The position numbers were made by a program, and so were the translations under genes. A DNA stretch of 61,174 bases from Oceanibaculum nanhaiense (GTDB lineage Bacteria > Pseudomonadota > Alphaproteobacteria > Oceanibaculales > Oceanibaculaceae), in NCBI RefSeq assembly GCF_002148795.1, contig NZ_MPOB01000014.1, forward strand, positions 1 through 61,174, in the 5' to 3' direction. The notes below the pieces were generated by a model, which saw only the letters and a list, made by a program, of their open reading frames with translations, had not been told where the DNA came from and made no database searches. Shown here in pieces: positions 8,602-17,235 of the stretch; the first letter of the stretch is position 1; every line of letters starts with the position of its first letter.

Positions 8602-8618
8602 AAACTTATGTAAGGTTT
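8602..8618. promoter_or_regulatory. Candidate LysR operator, imperfect palindrome
   Basis: AAACTTATGTAAGGTTT is a near-palindrome (AAACTTA against TAAGGTTT) in the AT-rich part of the gap between the divergent LysR gene and the DUF1989/Rieske operon, 27 bases from the LysR start. Placement fits LysR control; no consensus was available to compare. Confidence 0.35.
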
Positions 8619-8745
8619 GAAAGAAATATATGTTCTTTAAGCGCATCCTGATGCGTCAATCTTGTCAATACAGAAAACAGAAACTTCGGGAAATCGCGGC
8701 TGGCGGCGTCACTCAACCCTTAGTAATCGTGGGGTTCACGCTGCA

Positions 8746-9438
8746 ATGTGCCAAATAGAAGAAACACAACTATTGAATAGTGAGTGGCTGGGGACTAACG
8801 CCACCCTCGATAATCCGATTTCTGGCGATGGTACGCCAGTATTGGGTCAGCGCTATACGGTGCCGGCACGCGAAGGGCGTGCTGTCAGGGTCGCCAGAGG
8901 GCAGACCATCCGCATCGTGAATACGCACGGCACGCAGGTCTGCGACACCTGGGCTTTCAGCCAGTCCAACCTCCACGAATTCATGTCCTGGGAACATGGC
9001 CGGGTGATGATCGGCCGGGTCAACCCGGTGGCGGGCGATCCGCTTGGCTCCAACCGGCGGCGGCCGATCCTGCAGTTCCTGGAAGACAGCTCGCCCGGCA
9101 TCCACGACACGATCTACGCGGCCTGCGACCTCTACCGCTACCGCATCCTGGACGTGACGGACTACCACGACAATTGCTCGGACAATCTGCGCATGGCGAT
9201 GGCAGCCATCGGGCTGACCGTGCCGGAAGTGCCGCAGCCGCTGAATCTGTGGATGAACATCCCGATCTCGGAAGGCGGGCGCACGGAATTCCTGCCGACC
9301 GTCTCCAAGGCCGGCGACCATGTGCTGCTGCGTGCCGAGATGGACGTGATCGTCGTCATGTCGGCCTGCCCGCAGGACATCATCCAGATCAATCACGGCA
9401 CCCCCGCCGACATTCACTTCATCGTCGAACCAGCCTGA
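8746..9438 (+). CDS. DUF1989 (urea carboxylase-associated / deiminase-like) protein, first copy
   Basis: A 230-residue protein of the DUF1989 family. Candidate metal ligands are His120 in GIHDT, Cys127 and Cys144 in NCSDN. The second copy in this operon keeps the same H-x6-C-x16-C spacing. Other conserved blocks are VNTHGTQVCDTWAF and VLLRAEMDVIVVMSACPQD. Family members CgdA/CgdB form carboxyguanidine deiminase in guanidine-assimilation operons; others are uncharacterised. I start at the ATG for MCQIEE. A longer TTG start at 8662 would add 28 unconserved residues, and neither start has a strong ribosome-binding site. First gene of the operon; substrate unknown. Confidence 0.85.
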   Translation: MCQIEETQLLNSEWLGTNATLDNPISGDGTPVLGQRYTVPAREGRAVRVARGQTIRIVNTHGTQVCDTWAFSQSNLHEFMSWEHGRVMIGRVNPVAGDPLGSNRRRPILQFLEDSSPGIHDTIYAACDLYRYRILDVTDYHDNCSDNLRMAMAAIGLTVPEVPQPLNLWMNIPISEGGRTEFLPTVSKAGDHVLLRAEMDVIVVMSACPQDIIQINHGTPADIHFIVEPA

Positions 9439-9502
9439 TCCCCAGCCTGATCCGAGGCGGGGGGAAAGTCCCGCGCGGCGCGCCAAAGCGAGGAGCAAAC
9501 GG

Positions 9503-10684
9503 ATGATCGAAGCGGCCACCCTGTCCAACTCCGCCATCGGCCTGTCGGAACCGGCCGATATGTTCTCCCCCGACCATTACAAGGCGATGCGCCGCCCGCT
9601 GGCCGAAGCGGAGACGCTGCCGGCCTGGTGCTACACCAGCGAACGCTTCTACAAGCGCGAGGTGGAGCGTATCTTCCTGAAGGTCTGGAACTTTCTCGGC
9701 CGTGCCGACCGCATCCCCAATCCGGGCGATTATTTCACCCTGACCTTCGCCGGTGTGCCGCTGATCATCGCGCGCGGCGATGACGGCAAGGTGCGCGCCT
9801 TCGCCAACAGCTGCCGGCATCGCGGCTCCATCGTGGCGTTGGGCAAGGGCAATTGCCGCGCCTTCAAATGCCCCTACCATTCCTGGGCCTTCGCGCTGGA
9901 CGGCACGCTGCTGGGCGCGCCCTCGATGGAGGAGACCGCTAATTTCGACCCTGCTGACTATGGGCTGATCGAGGTGCGGCTGGAAAGCTGGGGTGGCTTC
10001 ATCTTCGTGAATTTCGACCGGGATGCGCCGGACCTGCTGAGCTTCCTGGGCGACCTGCCGGAGCGGCTGGCCTCCTACAATTACGAGGAGATGGTCTGCG
10101 TCCGGCGTGTCGAATACGAACTGAACTGCAACTGGAAGATCTATGTCGAGAACGCCATGGAGGCGTACCACGTCCCCTATGTGCACAAATCGACCCTGCA
10201 GCGGCAGAAGGGGCCAACTGCCCAGCCCATTGAGACCAGGGGCGAATGGGTCGGGCTGTTCAAGGAACATACCGGCAGCCGCGCGCTGCTGGCGGGCGAA
10301 ACCGGCTTTCCGCCGATCCCCAGCCTGACCGGCCCGGCCGCCGCCGGCACGCATTATCCGCTGATCTATCCCAGCACCATGTTCGGCGCGACCATCGACT
10401 GTATGTGGTGGCTGGAAATCCACCCCATCGCCGCCGACCGCACGCGGCTGATCGTCGGTTCCGCCTTCCCGAAGGATGTGGTGGCGCGGCCGGATTTCGA
10501 GGAGATCGTCACCCGCTACTACCGGCGCTGGGACATCTCGATCCCCGAGGATAACGAGATTTCCGAACTGCAGCAGCGCGGGCTCAGCTCGCCGCTCTAC
10601 CGCGAGGGCCGCTTCTCCCATCTCGAACCCCTGGTGCACGCCATCGACAATTGGGTGCTGGACCAGGTGCTCGACCCGGCCTGA
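9503..10684 (+). CDS. Rieske non-haem iron oxygenase, alpha subunit, first copy
   Basis: A 393-residue Rieske oxygenase of the choline/stachydrine/glycine-betaine-monooxygenase-like group. Rieske ligands are Cys104-x-His106 (SCRHRG) and Cys123-x2-His126 (CPYHSW). The catalytic iron should be held by His223 and His228 in ENAMEAYHVPYVH plus Asp350 in PEDNEI, with bridging Glu220. All key residues are intact. AGGAG precedes the ATG. It is about two-thirds identical by eye to the second copy at 12750. Such enzymes hydroxylate or N-dealkylate their substrate using electrons from a reductase; no reductase or ferredoxin gene is in this operon, so one must be borrowed. Substrate unknown, probably an amino-acid-like nitrogen compound given the neighbours. 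Confidence 0.92.
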   Translation: MIEAATLSNSAIGLSEPADMFSPDHYKAMRRPLAEAETLPAWCYTSERFYKREVERIFLKVWNFLGRADRIPNPGDYFTLTFAGVPLIIARGDDGKVRAFANSCRHRGSIVALGKGNCRAFKCPYHSWAFALDGTLLGAPSMEETANFDPADYGLIEVRLESWGGFIFVNFDRDAPDLLSFLGDLPERLASYNYEEMVCVRRVEYELNCNWKIYVENAMEAYHVPYVHKSTLQRQKGPTAQPIETRGEWVGLFKEHTGSRALLAGETGFPPIPSLTGPAAAGTHYPLIYPSTMFGATIDCMWWLEIHPIAADRTRLIVGSAFPKDVVARPDFEEIVTRYYRRWDISIPEDNEISELQQRGLSSPLYREGRFSHLEPLVHAIDNWVLDQVLDPA

Positions 10685-10693
10685 GGACGGATC

Positions 10694-11359
10694 ATGGATT
10701 ATGTCTGGCATTTCGGGATCGTCTGGGATTATCGCGTCGTCTTCCTGCGGGGGGCCTGGATAACCGCGCTGCTCACCCTCTATTCGACGCTGATCGGTGT
10801 CTCGCTCGGCCTGCTGTTCGGCCTGTTCCGCTCCAGCAGCATCGTGATCCTGCGCTGGCCGGCGGCGGTCTATATCGAATTCTTCCGGGCGACGCCGGTG
10901 CTGGTCCAGCTGGTGTGGATCTACTATTCCCTGCCGATCCTGACTGGCCTGCAGATGAGCGGCATCGCCTCGGTCTCGGTCGGCCTCGGCCTGCACGCGG
11001 CAGCCTATTTCGCGGAAATCTTCCGTGCCGGCATCGCCTCCATCGACAAGGGCCAGTGGGATGCCGCGCGTTCCATCGGCATGGGCTATGGCCAGGCGAT
11101 GTGGCGCATCGTCCTGCCGCAGGCGGTGCGCCGCATGGTGCCGCCCTTCATCAACGAGTTCGCCACGCTGATCAAGCTGACCACGCTGGGCTCCGTGCTG
11201 GCCGTGTACGAGCTGCTGCACGAGGCGAACAATTTGATCAACAACACCTACCGTCCGCTGGAGGTCTACACGGTGCTGGCGCTCGCCTTTGCCGTGCTGA
11301 TCTACCCGATCATCCTGCTGTCGCAGCGGCTGGAGCGGTACTGGAAGACCAATTCGTGA
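10694..11359 (+). CDS. Amino-acid-type ABC transporter permease (HisM/GlnP family)
   Basis: A 221-residue inner-membrane protein with about five hydrophobic segments and the polar-amino-acid permease signature: [14 protein letters not shown] near residues 67-80 and the EAA loop [20 protein letters not shown] near 134-153 that docks the ATPase. It starts 10 bases after the Rieske stop. Only one permease gene is present, so it is likely a homodimer. It works with the ATPase immediately downstream and the binding protein at 14952. Confidence 0.93.
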   Translation: MDYVWHFGIVWDYRVVFLRGAWITALLTLYSTLIGVSLGLLFGLFRSSSIVILRWPAAVYIEFFRATPVLVQLVWIYYSLPILTGLQMSGIASVSVGLGLHAAAYFAEIFRAGIASIDKGQWDAARSIGMGYGQAMWRIVLPQAVRRMVPPFINEFATLIKLTTLGSVLAVYELLHEANNLINNTYRPLEVYTVLALAFAVLIYPIILLSQRLERYWKTNS

Positions 11360-11366
11360 GGGCGCG

Positions 11367-12122
11367 ATGATCGAGGTCAGGAACCTGCACAAATATTACG
11401 GACCGTTGCATGTGCTGCGCGGCATCGACGTGGATATCGCCAAGGGCGAGGTGTTCTCCGTGATCGGCCCGTCCGGGTCGGGCAAGAGCACCTTCCTGCG
11501 CTGCCTGAATTTCCTGGAGGAATATCAGGAGGGCGATGTGCGTTTCGACGGCCGGCTGGTGGGCTATCGCGAGACGGCGGGCAAGCGGCTGCGCGCCGGC
11601 GCCGGCTCGATCGCGGCGATGCGCACCCGCATGGGCATGGTGTTCCAGAGCTTCAATCTGTTCCCGCACAAGACCGTGCTGGAGAACGTCATGGAAGGCC
11701 CGGTCATCGTTCAGAAGAAGCCGCGCGCGGAAGTGCGGGCGATGGCGCTCGACCTGCTGGCCCAGGTCGGCCTGTCCGATAAGACGGACCAGTATCCCAG
11801 CAAGCTGTCCGGCGGCCAGCAGCAGCGCGTCGGCATCGCGCGGGCGCTCGCCATGCAGCCGGAGATGATGCTGTTCGATGAGCCGACCAGCGCGCTTGAC
11901 CCGGAACTAGTGGGCGAGGTGCTGGACGTGATGAAGAACCTCGCCACCGGCGGCATGACGATGGTGATCGTCACCCACGAGATGTCCTTCGCCCGCGAGG
12001 TCTCCGACCGGGTGATGATGATGGACGAGGGCGTGGTGGTAGAGATCGACAGCCCGGAGGTGATCTTCGGCAGTCCGCGTAACGCCCGCACCGCCGACTT
12101 TCTGCGCCGGGTGGTGCACTGA
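11367..12122 (+). CDS. Amino-acid-type ABC transporter ATP-binding protein (GlnQ/HisP family)
   Basis: A 251-residue ATPase. Walker A is GPSGSGKST (residues ~34-42), the Q loop is [18 protein letters not shown], the signature is [16 protein letters not shown], and Walker B with the D loop is [14 protein letters not shown], followed by the switch His in VTHEM. A 20-residue insertion ([19 protein letters not shown]) before the Q loop is typical of the polar amino acid group. It starts 7 bases after the permease stop, and the second DUF1989 gene starts one base after its own stop, so the importer is embedded in the catabolic operon. Confidence 0.95.
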   Translation: MIEVRNLHKYYGPLHVLRGIDVDIAKGEVFSVIGPSGSGKSTFLRCLNFLEEYQEGDVRFDGRLVGYRETAGKRLRAGAGSIAAMRTRMGMVFQSFNLFPHKTVLENVMEGPVIVQKKPRAEVRAMALDLLAQVGLSDKTDQYPSKLSGGQQQRVGIARALAMQPEMMLFDEPTSALDPELVGEVLDVMKNLATGGMTMVIVTHEMSFAREVSDRVMMMDEGVVVEIDSPEVIFGSPRNARTADFLRRVVH

Positions 12123-12123
12123 C

Positions 12124-12753
12124 ATGGATCAACACGTGCATATCGACGAGGTGATTGCCCCGAAGGCCGGCTGGTCCTGCCGGCTGGATGCCGGGCAGCA
12201 CCTCAAGATTGTCGATCTGCAGGGCGCCCAGGCGGTGGACTTCCTGGCCTATGCCGCCGACCGGCCGGACGAGCGTTACAACGCGGCCGATACGATGAAG
12301 ATCGCCGGATCGATATTCCTCACGAAGGGCAGCAAGCTCTATTCCGACATGGGACGCGTGCTGCTGACCATCGTCGATGACAGTGTGGGGTGTCACGACA
12401 CCATCGGCGGCTGCTGCAGCCGGGAGAGCAACCTTGCCCGCTACGGCCAGCCGGGCGAGGCGAACTGCCGGGATAATTTCCTGGGCCAGCTCGCCCGCCA
12501 CGGTCTCGGCAAGCGCGATATCGTGGCCAACATCAATTTCTTCATGGCCGTGCCGGTGCTGCCGGACGGCACCATGGCGATTACCGACAGCCGCTCGAAT
12601 CCTGGCGATTACATCGTGCTGCGCGCCGAGACCGACGTGCTGGTCGTGCTGTCCAACTGCCCGCAGATGTTCAACCCGGCGGCCGGCTACGACCCGTCGC
12701 CGATCCGCTGCGTGGTCTATTCAAATTCCGACGAGAAGGAGATGGTCCGATGA
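12124..12753 (+). CDS. DUF1989 (urea carboxylase-associated / deiminase-like) protein, second copy
   Basis: A 209-residue DUF1989 protein. His91 (GCHDT), Cys98 (GGCCS) and Cys115 (NCRDN) keep the exact spacing found in the first copy, while the rest differs widely, as with the paired, non-identical CgdA and CgdB subunits. GSKLYSDMGRVLLTIVDD and VLRAETDVLVVLSNCPQ are the other recognisable blocks. The two copies may therefore form a hetero-oligomeric hydrolase; this is inference from pairing. Its stop overlaps the second Rieske start by 4 bases (ATGA), so the two should be translated together. No guanidine carboxylase or urea amidolyase gene is in the window. Confidence 0.87.
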   Translation: MDQHVHIDEVIAPKAGWSCRLDAGQHLKIVDLQGAQAVDFLAYAADRPDERYNAADTMKIAGSIFLTKGSKLYSDMGRVLLTIVDDSVGCHDTIGGCCSRESNLARYGQPGEANCRDNFLGQLARHGLGKRDIVANINFFMAVPVLPDGTMAITDSRSNPGDYIVLRAETDVLVVLSNCPQMFNPAAGYDPSPIRCVVYSNSDEKEMVR

Positions 12754-13901
12754 TCCTGAACCGGGAGCCGCAGGACCTGTTCGACCCCGCCCTCTACGCC
12801 AATGTGCGCAAGCCGCTGGCCGAGGCTGAGACACTGCCGCCCTGGTGCTATACCAGCGACCGCTTCTACCAGCGCGAGGTGGAGCGCATTTTCCTGAAGG
12901 TCTGGAACTTCATCGGCCGGGCCGACCGCATCCCCAATCCGGGTGATTATTTCACGCTGGAATTCACCGGCATCCCGCTGATCATCGTGCGGAGCGATGA
13001 CGGCAAGGTGCGGGCCTTCGCCAACAGCTGCCGCCATCGCGGCGCGCTGATCGCGATGGGGGAGGGGCGGTGCCGCGCCTTCAAGTGCCCTTATCATTCC
13101 TGGGCCTTCGGGCTGGACGGGCAGCTGCTGAGCGCGCCGTCGATGGAAAAGACCGCCAATTTCGATCCGGTCGAATATGGGTTGATCGAGGTGCGGCTGG
13201 AAAGCTGGGGCGGCTTCATCTTCGTGAATTTCGATCCGGATGCGCCGGGCCTCACGACCTATCTGGGCGATTTCACCGAGCGGGTCGCCCCCTACAATTT
13301 CGAGGATATGGTCTGTGTCCGCCGCACCGAATACACCATCGATTGCAACTGGAAGATCTATGTCGAGAACGCCAAGGAGGCGTACCACATCGGCACGGTC
13401 CACCGGAACACGATCAACCGCTACGCCTCGGCCAAGTCGGCGGGCTACCGGGTGCAGGACACGGCGGGCAATTACTGCTCCACCTTCTCCATGCATGACG
13501 GCTCGATGGCGCTGCTGAAGGGCGACAAGGGTTTCCCCGTCATTTCCACCCTGATGGGCGATCTGCGCGGCGGTACCACGGCGCCGCTGATCTATCCCAG
13601 CACCTATCTCGCCTGCACCATCGACTGCGCCTGGTATCTGGAGATCCATCCGCTGGGGCCGCGGCGGATGAAGCTGATCCATGGCGCGCTGTTCCCGAAG
13701 GACAATCTGGCGCGCAAGGATTTCGAGGAATCGGTCCGCAACTACTACCGCCGCTGGGACATCACCACCGAGGAGGACAATGTCGCCTGCGAACTGCAGC
13801 AGCGCGGGCTGGAAAGCCCCTTCGCGCTGCCCGGGCGGTTCTCCTACCGCGAGCCGCTGGTGCGCGACATCGACAACTGGGTTCTGGACCAGGTGCTGTG
13901 A
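12750..13901 (+). CDS. Rieske non-haem iron oxygenase, alpha subunit, second copy
   Basis: A 383-residue paralogue of the protein at 9503. Rieske ligands are Cys94/His96 and Cys113/His116; the mononuclear iron site is His213 and His218 in ENAKEAYHIGTVH with Glu210 as bridge and an Asp in EEDNVACE near the C terminus. The active-site helix differs from copy one (KEAYHIGTVH against MEAYHVPYVH), so substrate or position specificity may differ, or the two may mix in one trimer. It overlaps the DUF1989 stop by 4 bases and the dehydrogenase start by one. It is complete, with no sign of decay despite the duplication. Confidence 0.92.
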   Translation: MILNREPQDLFDPALYANVRKPLAEAETLPPWCYTSDRFYQREVERIFLKVWNFIGRADRIPNPGDYFTLEFTGIPLIIVRSDDGKVRAFANSCRHRGALIAMGEGRCRAFKCPYHSWAFGLDGQLLSAPSMEKTANFDPVEYGLIEVRLESWGGFIFVNFDPDAPGLTTYLGDFTERVAPYNFEDMVCVRRTEYTIDCNWKIYVENAKEAYHIGTVHRNTINRYASAKSAGYRVQDTAGNYCSTFSMHDGSMALLKGDKGFPVISTLMGDLRGGTTAPLIYPSTYLACTIDCAWYLEIHPLGPRRMKLIHGALFPKDNLARKDFEESVRNYYRRWDITTEEDNVACELQQRGLESPFALPGRFSYREPLVRDIDNWVLDQVL

Positions 13902-14911
13902 TGCCAAAGGCCAGGCCGCGCGAGGGAAAGATCAGGCTGTACGTCGAATCGCTGACGCGCCAGCCGGAGGTGTTCCACATCACGCCGGAACGTTATGCCC
14001 GCGTCGCAGCGCGCCTGCCGGAGATCGCGGCGAGGATCGACCCGGTGCTGAGCTTCGACGGCGCGAAGTTCGCGGAGAATGTCGAGACTGCCGACGTCAT
14101 GGTCGGCTGGGAGTTCGACCGCAAGGCCGTGCGCGAACGGGCGGAGAATCTGGCGCTGGTCCACATCACCGGGGCCGGACTGGACCATCTGCGCCCCTTC
14201 GACTGGCTGCCATCGGGCGCCAGGCTGACCAACAACAGCGGCGTGCATGGCGAGAAGGCCGGCGAGTTTGCCTTCATGGCGGTGCTGATGCTGAACAACC
14301 GCATGCCGCAGCTTATGAATGCGCAGGCGGGGCGCAAATGGGACCGCGCCTTCGCCTCGGTCAGCGCCGGCAAGACCCTGCTGGTGGTCGGCGTTGGCCA
14401 TATGGGGGCGGAGGTGGCGCGCTACGCCTACCGCAACGGGCTGACTGTGCTGGGCATCAGGCGCAGCGGCAAGGCCAACCGCTATGTCCACAAAATGGGC
14501 ACGCCCGACCGGCTGGCGGAATTCCTGCCACTGGCCGATTTCGTGGTCGTCACCGCCCCCGCCGTCGAGGAGACGAAGCACCTGATCGGCGCTGCGGAAC
14601 TGGCGCTGATGAAGGATACGGCCGGGCTGGTGAACATGGCCCGCGCCCATCTGGTCGATTATTCGGCGCTGAGCCGGGTGCTGGAATCCGGCCGGCTGTC
14701 GGGCGCCATCCTCGATGTTTTCTCGCCTGAGCCGCTGCCGGCGGACAGCCCGCTGTGGAGCGTGCCCAGGCTGATCCTGACCCCGCATTGCTCATCCGAC
14801 GATGCGGATCTCTACGCGGAAAAGACGCTGGAACTCGTCTTCCGCAACATCGACCGCCTGCTGGGCGGGCGGAAATTAAAAAACGTGGTCGATCTGACCA
14901 GGGGGTACTGA
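13901..14911 (+). CDS. D-isomer-specific 2-hydroxyacid dehydrogenase
   Basis: A 336-residue NAD(P)-dependent dehydrogenase. The nucleotide fold shows LLVVGVGHMGAEVARYAYRNG, and the catalytic Arg, Glu and His are seen in VNMARAHLVD, SPEPLPADSPLW and LTPHCSSDD. The ATG overlaps the Rieske stop (TGATG); a GTG one codon earlier is possible. Enzymes of this type interconvert 2-oxo and D-2-hydroxy acids. In this operon it may act on a 2-oxo or 2-hydroxy acid left after the nitrogen group is removed; that step is inference. The KANRYVHKM block replaces the usual acidic NAD-selecting residue region, so coenzyme preference is unclear. Confidence 0.88.
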   Translation: MPKARPREGKIRLYVESLTRQPEVFHITPERYARVAARLPEIAARIDPVLSFDGAKFAENVETADVMVGWEFDRKAVRERAENLALVHITGAGLDHLRPFDWLPSGARLTNNSGVHGEKAGEFAFMAVLMLNNRMPQLMNAQAGRKWDRAFASVSAGKTLLVVGVGHMGAEVARYAYRNGLTVLGIRRSGKANRYVHKMGTPDRLAEFLPLADFVVVTAPAVEETKHLIGAAELALMKDTAGLVNMARAHLVDYSALSRVLESGRLSGAILDVFSPEPLPADSPLWSVPRLILTPHCSSDDADLYAEKTLELVFRNIDRLLGGRKLKNVVDLTRGY

Positions 14912-14951
14912 CCATCGGCGGAATCCAATGCTCAAACGCACGGAGGCACCA

Positions 14952-15812
14952 ATGTTTCGGACGACATTTCGCAGATTAGCCCTGGCGACAGGGATGGTTG
15001 CCATCGCTCTGGCCGGCACGGCCGCCCTGGCGGACGCCAAGGCGCAGATGATGGATCGCATCCTGACGGACAAGAAGGTCAAGGTCGGCTACATCCCGTC
15101 GCCGCCCGGCACGATCAAGGACCCCGCCAGCGGCGAGGTCAAAGGCTTCTACGTCGAGGGTGTGCGCTACATGTTCGACCAGATCGGCGTCGAGATCGAA
15201 TTCGTCGAAACCACCTGGGCGAACTTCGCCGCCGGCCTGCAATCCGGCCAGTTCGATTTCTCGATGGCCGGTACTTTCGCTACCATCAAGCGCGCGGCGG
15301 CGGTCGAGTTCACCAACCCGATCCATTATCTGGGCTACAGCGCCGTGGTGAAGAAGGGCGACGAGCGCTTCAAGTCGCTGGCCGACTTCAACCAGGAAGG
15401 CATCAAGATCGCCGTGGTGCAGGGCGGCGCGGGCCAGGAATATGTCCGCGAGAACTTCCCCAAGGCGGAGATGGTGCAGCTGGCCACCGGCAACCTGACC
15501 GCGCCCTTCATCGAGGTGGCCTCCGGCCGCGCCGATGTCGGCATCGAGGATGCCTGGCAGGCCCGCCGCTTCGCCACCGCACAGCCGGGCGTAACCGACC
15601 TTTTCGGTGACCAGCCCTACAATGTGCTGCCCATCGCCTGGGCGGTGAAGCGCGGCAATGACGACATGCTGCGGTTCCTGAACACCTCCATCGATTTCAT
15701 GCTGCTGACCGGCCGCTGGGAGAGGATGGCGGCGCCGTACGGCGGCACCGGCCGCTATGTCGACAAGGTGGTGATGGTGCCGTTCGGCCCGGCCACCGAA
15801 GTGAAGAAATAA
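14952..15812 (+). CDS. Amino-acid-type ABC transporter substrate-binding protein (SBP_bac_3)
   Basis: A 286-residue periplasmic binding protein. A signal peptide is clear: MFRTTFRR, a hydrophobic stretch and an AALADAKA-type cleavage zone near residue 25. The mature part has the family-3 pattern VKVGYIPSPPG, GFYVEGVRYMFDQIGVEIEF and GQFDFSMAGTFATIKRA. I start at the ATG eight codons inside the longest frame because GGAGG lies six bases before it. It belongs with the permease and ATPase at 10694-12122. A GC-rich hairpin follows its stop, probably stabilising this part of the message. Confidence 0.92.
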   Translation: MFRTTFRRLALATGMVAIALAGTAALADAKAQMMDRILTDKKVKVGYIPSPPGTIKDPASGEVKGFYVEGVRYMFDQIGVEIEFVETTWANFAAGLQSGQFDFSMAGTFATIKRAAAVEFTNPIHYLGYSAVVKKGDERFKSLADFNQEGIKIAVVQGGAGQEYVRENFPKAEMVQLATGNLTAPFIEVASGRADVGIEDAWQARRFATAQPGVTDLFGDQPYNVLPIAWAVKRGNDDMLRFLNTSIDFMLLTGRWERMAAPYGGTGRYVDKVVMVPFGPATEVKK

Positions 15813-15828
15813 TCCCTGCCCCTGACTG

Positions 15829-15854
15829 CCGGCGCCGTCCTGGGGCGGCGCCGG
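15829..15854 (+). terminator. GC hairpin after the binding-protein gene
   Basis: CCGGCGCCG pairs perfectly with CGGCGCCGG around an 8-base loop, followed by ACTTTCTT. It lies between the binding protein and the M20 gene, both on the same strand, so it may be a partial terminator or an mRNA-protecting structure. Confidence 0.6.
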
Positions 15855-15905
15855 ACTTTCTTCCCGCATCGCCCCCCTCGAATTGACAGGAAAGGCACGC
15901 CTCCA

Positions 15906-17165
15906 ATGTCCGTTTCCACCGACGACGACAAACAGCAGCTTCTCGACTGGGTCGAGGCCGACCGCGACAAGCTGGTCGCCTTCCTGCGCGAATTCATCCG
16001 GCGGCGCAGCCCGAACCCGCCCGGCGACACGCTGGAAGCCGCCGCCCATGTGATGCAGGCGCTGACCGAGAACGGGCTGGACTACAAGATTATCGATCCG
16101 AACAAGGTGATGCCGAACATCATCGCCAGCGTCGAGGGCGGATCGCCCGGCCGGCACCTGGCGCTGAACGGCCATCTCGACGTGTTCCCGGTGGAAAGTG
16201 ATTATGGCTGGAGCGCCGATCCCTGGGGCGCGGAAATCCGCGACGGCAAGATTTATGGCCGGGGCGCTGCCGATATGAAATGCGGCACCACCGCGTCCCT
16301 GTTCACCTATATCTATCTCAACCGGATGCGCGAGAAGCTGAAGGGCAAGCTGACGCTGGTCGCGGTCTCCGACGAGGAGACCTTCGGCCCCTGGGGGGCG
16401 CGCTATCTCGCCGACCATCATCCCGAAGTGTTCGGCGATTGCTGCCTGAACGGCGAGCCGAGCGGCATGGGCTCGCTGCGGTTCGGCGAGAAGGGGCCGC
16501 TCTGGCTGGAATTCACGGTGAAGACCGCCGGCGCGCACGGTGCCTATACCCATGCCAGCCCCAGCGCCACCAAGATCGCCGTCGGCATCATTACCCAGCT
16601 GGAGGATCTCAGCGACATGGAGCCGGCGGACCTCGGCAATCTTGAGGCGCTGATCCGCGATGCTTCCTCGGTCATCGATCATGAATTCGGCGATGGCGCG
16701 GCGCGCATCGTGCGCCGCGTCACGGTCAATCCCGGTACCATCAGCGGCGGTGTGAAGGTGAACATGGTCGCCGCCGACTGCACCTTCCAGGTCGATATCC
16801 GGGTGCCGAACGGGCTGACCGACGCGGACATCCACAAGGAAGTGGCGCGCATCCTTGAGGCCTACCCGCAGGTGACCTACAAGACACTGGTCTATAACCC
16901 GCCGGCCTGGACCGACCCGGACACCGAGATGGCCCGGATCGTGCGCGCCAACGCCATGCTGGTCTCAGGAATCGATCCGGTGCCGGTGATCAGCCTGGGC
17001 GGCACCGATGCCCGGCTGTGGCGTTACAAGGAAGTCCCGGCCATCGTCTATGGCCCGGCCCCGCGCGGCATGGGCAGCGTCGATGAGCATGTGCCGATCG
17101 AGGAGTTCATCCACGTGGTGAAATGCCACGTGCTGTCGGCCTACGATTATCTGACGGCTGAATAG
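15906..17165 (+). CDS. M20-family metallo-deacylase (ArgE/DapE/carboxypeptidase G2-like)
   Basis: A 419-residue zinc hydrolase. The metal ligands follow the M20 pattern: His in NGHLDVFPV, bridging Asp in GRGAADMKCG, catalytic Glu in SDEETFG, and a late Asp/His in SLGGTDARLW. AGGAAAGG precedes the ATG. M20 members cleave N-acyl, N-carbamoyl or peptide bonds of amino-acid derivatives. As last gene of the operon it could remove an acyl or carbamoyl group from the imported compound or an intermediate. It is cytoplasmic, with no signal peptide. A perfect GC hairpin closes the operon 26 bases after its stop. Confidence 0.9.
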   Translation: MSVSTDDDKQQLLDWVEADRDKLVAFLREFIRRRSPNPPGDTLEAAAHVMQALTENGLDYKIIDPNKVMPNIIASVEGGSPGRHLALNGHLDVFPVESDYGWSADPWGAEIRDGKIYGRGAADMKCGTTASLFTYIYLNRMREKLKGKLTLVAVSDEETFGPWGARYLADHHPEVFGDCCLNGEPSGMGSLRFGEKGPLWLEFTVKTAGAHGAYTHASPSATKIAVGIITQLEDLSDMEPADLGNLEALIRDASSVIDHEFGDGAARIVRRVTVNPGTISGGVKVNMVAADCTFQVDIRVPNGLTDADIHKEVARILEAYPQVTYKTLVYNPPAWTDPDTEMARIVRANAMLVSGIDPVPVISLGGTDARLWRYKEVPAIVYGPAPRGMGSVDEHVPIEEFIHVVKCHVLSAYDYLTAE

Positions 17166-17191
17166 CGCATGTGGGGCTTGCCATGATTCAA

Positions 17192-17218
17192 GCCGGCGGC
17201 GCGAGTTGTGCCGCCGGC
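17192..17218 (+). terminator. Terminator of the DUF1989/Rieske operon
   Basis: GCCGGCGGC pairs perfectly with GCCGCCGGC around a 9-base loop just after the M20 stop codon. No T run follows, so it may act with Rho or as a stabilising end. Confidence 0.6.
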
Positions 17219-17235
17219 ACGGTCGCCTGAAAGGA

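Noticed and set aside
9419-11392. A 657-residue minus-strand frame opposite Rieske-1 and the permease
   Set aside because: Antisense shadow, no motifs, no ribosome-binding site.
8746-12753. Naming the DUF1989 genes as guanidine-assimilation cgdA/cgdB
   Set aside because: No guanidine carboxylase or allophanate hydrolase is present, and the partners are Rieske oxygenases, so the substrate is probably different.
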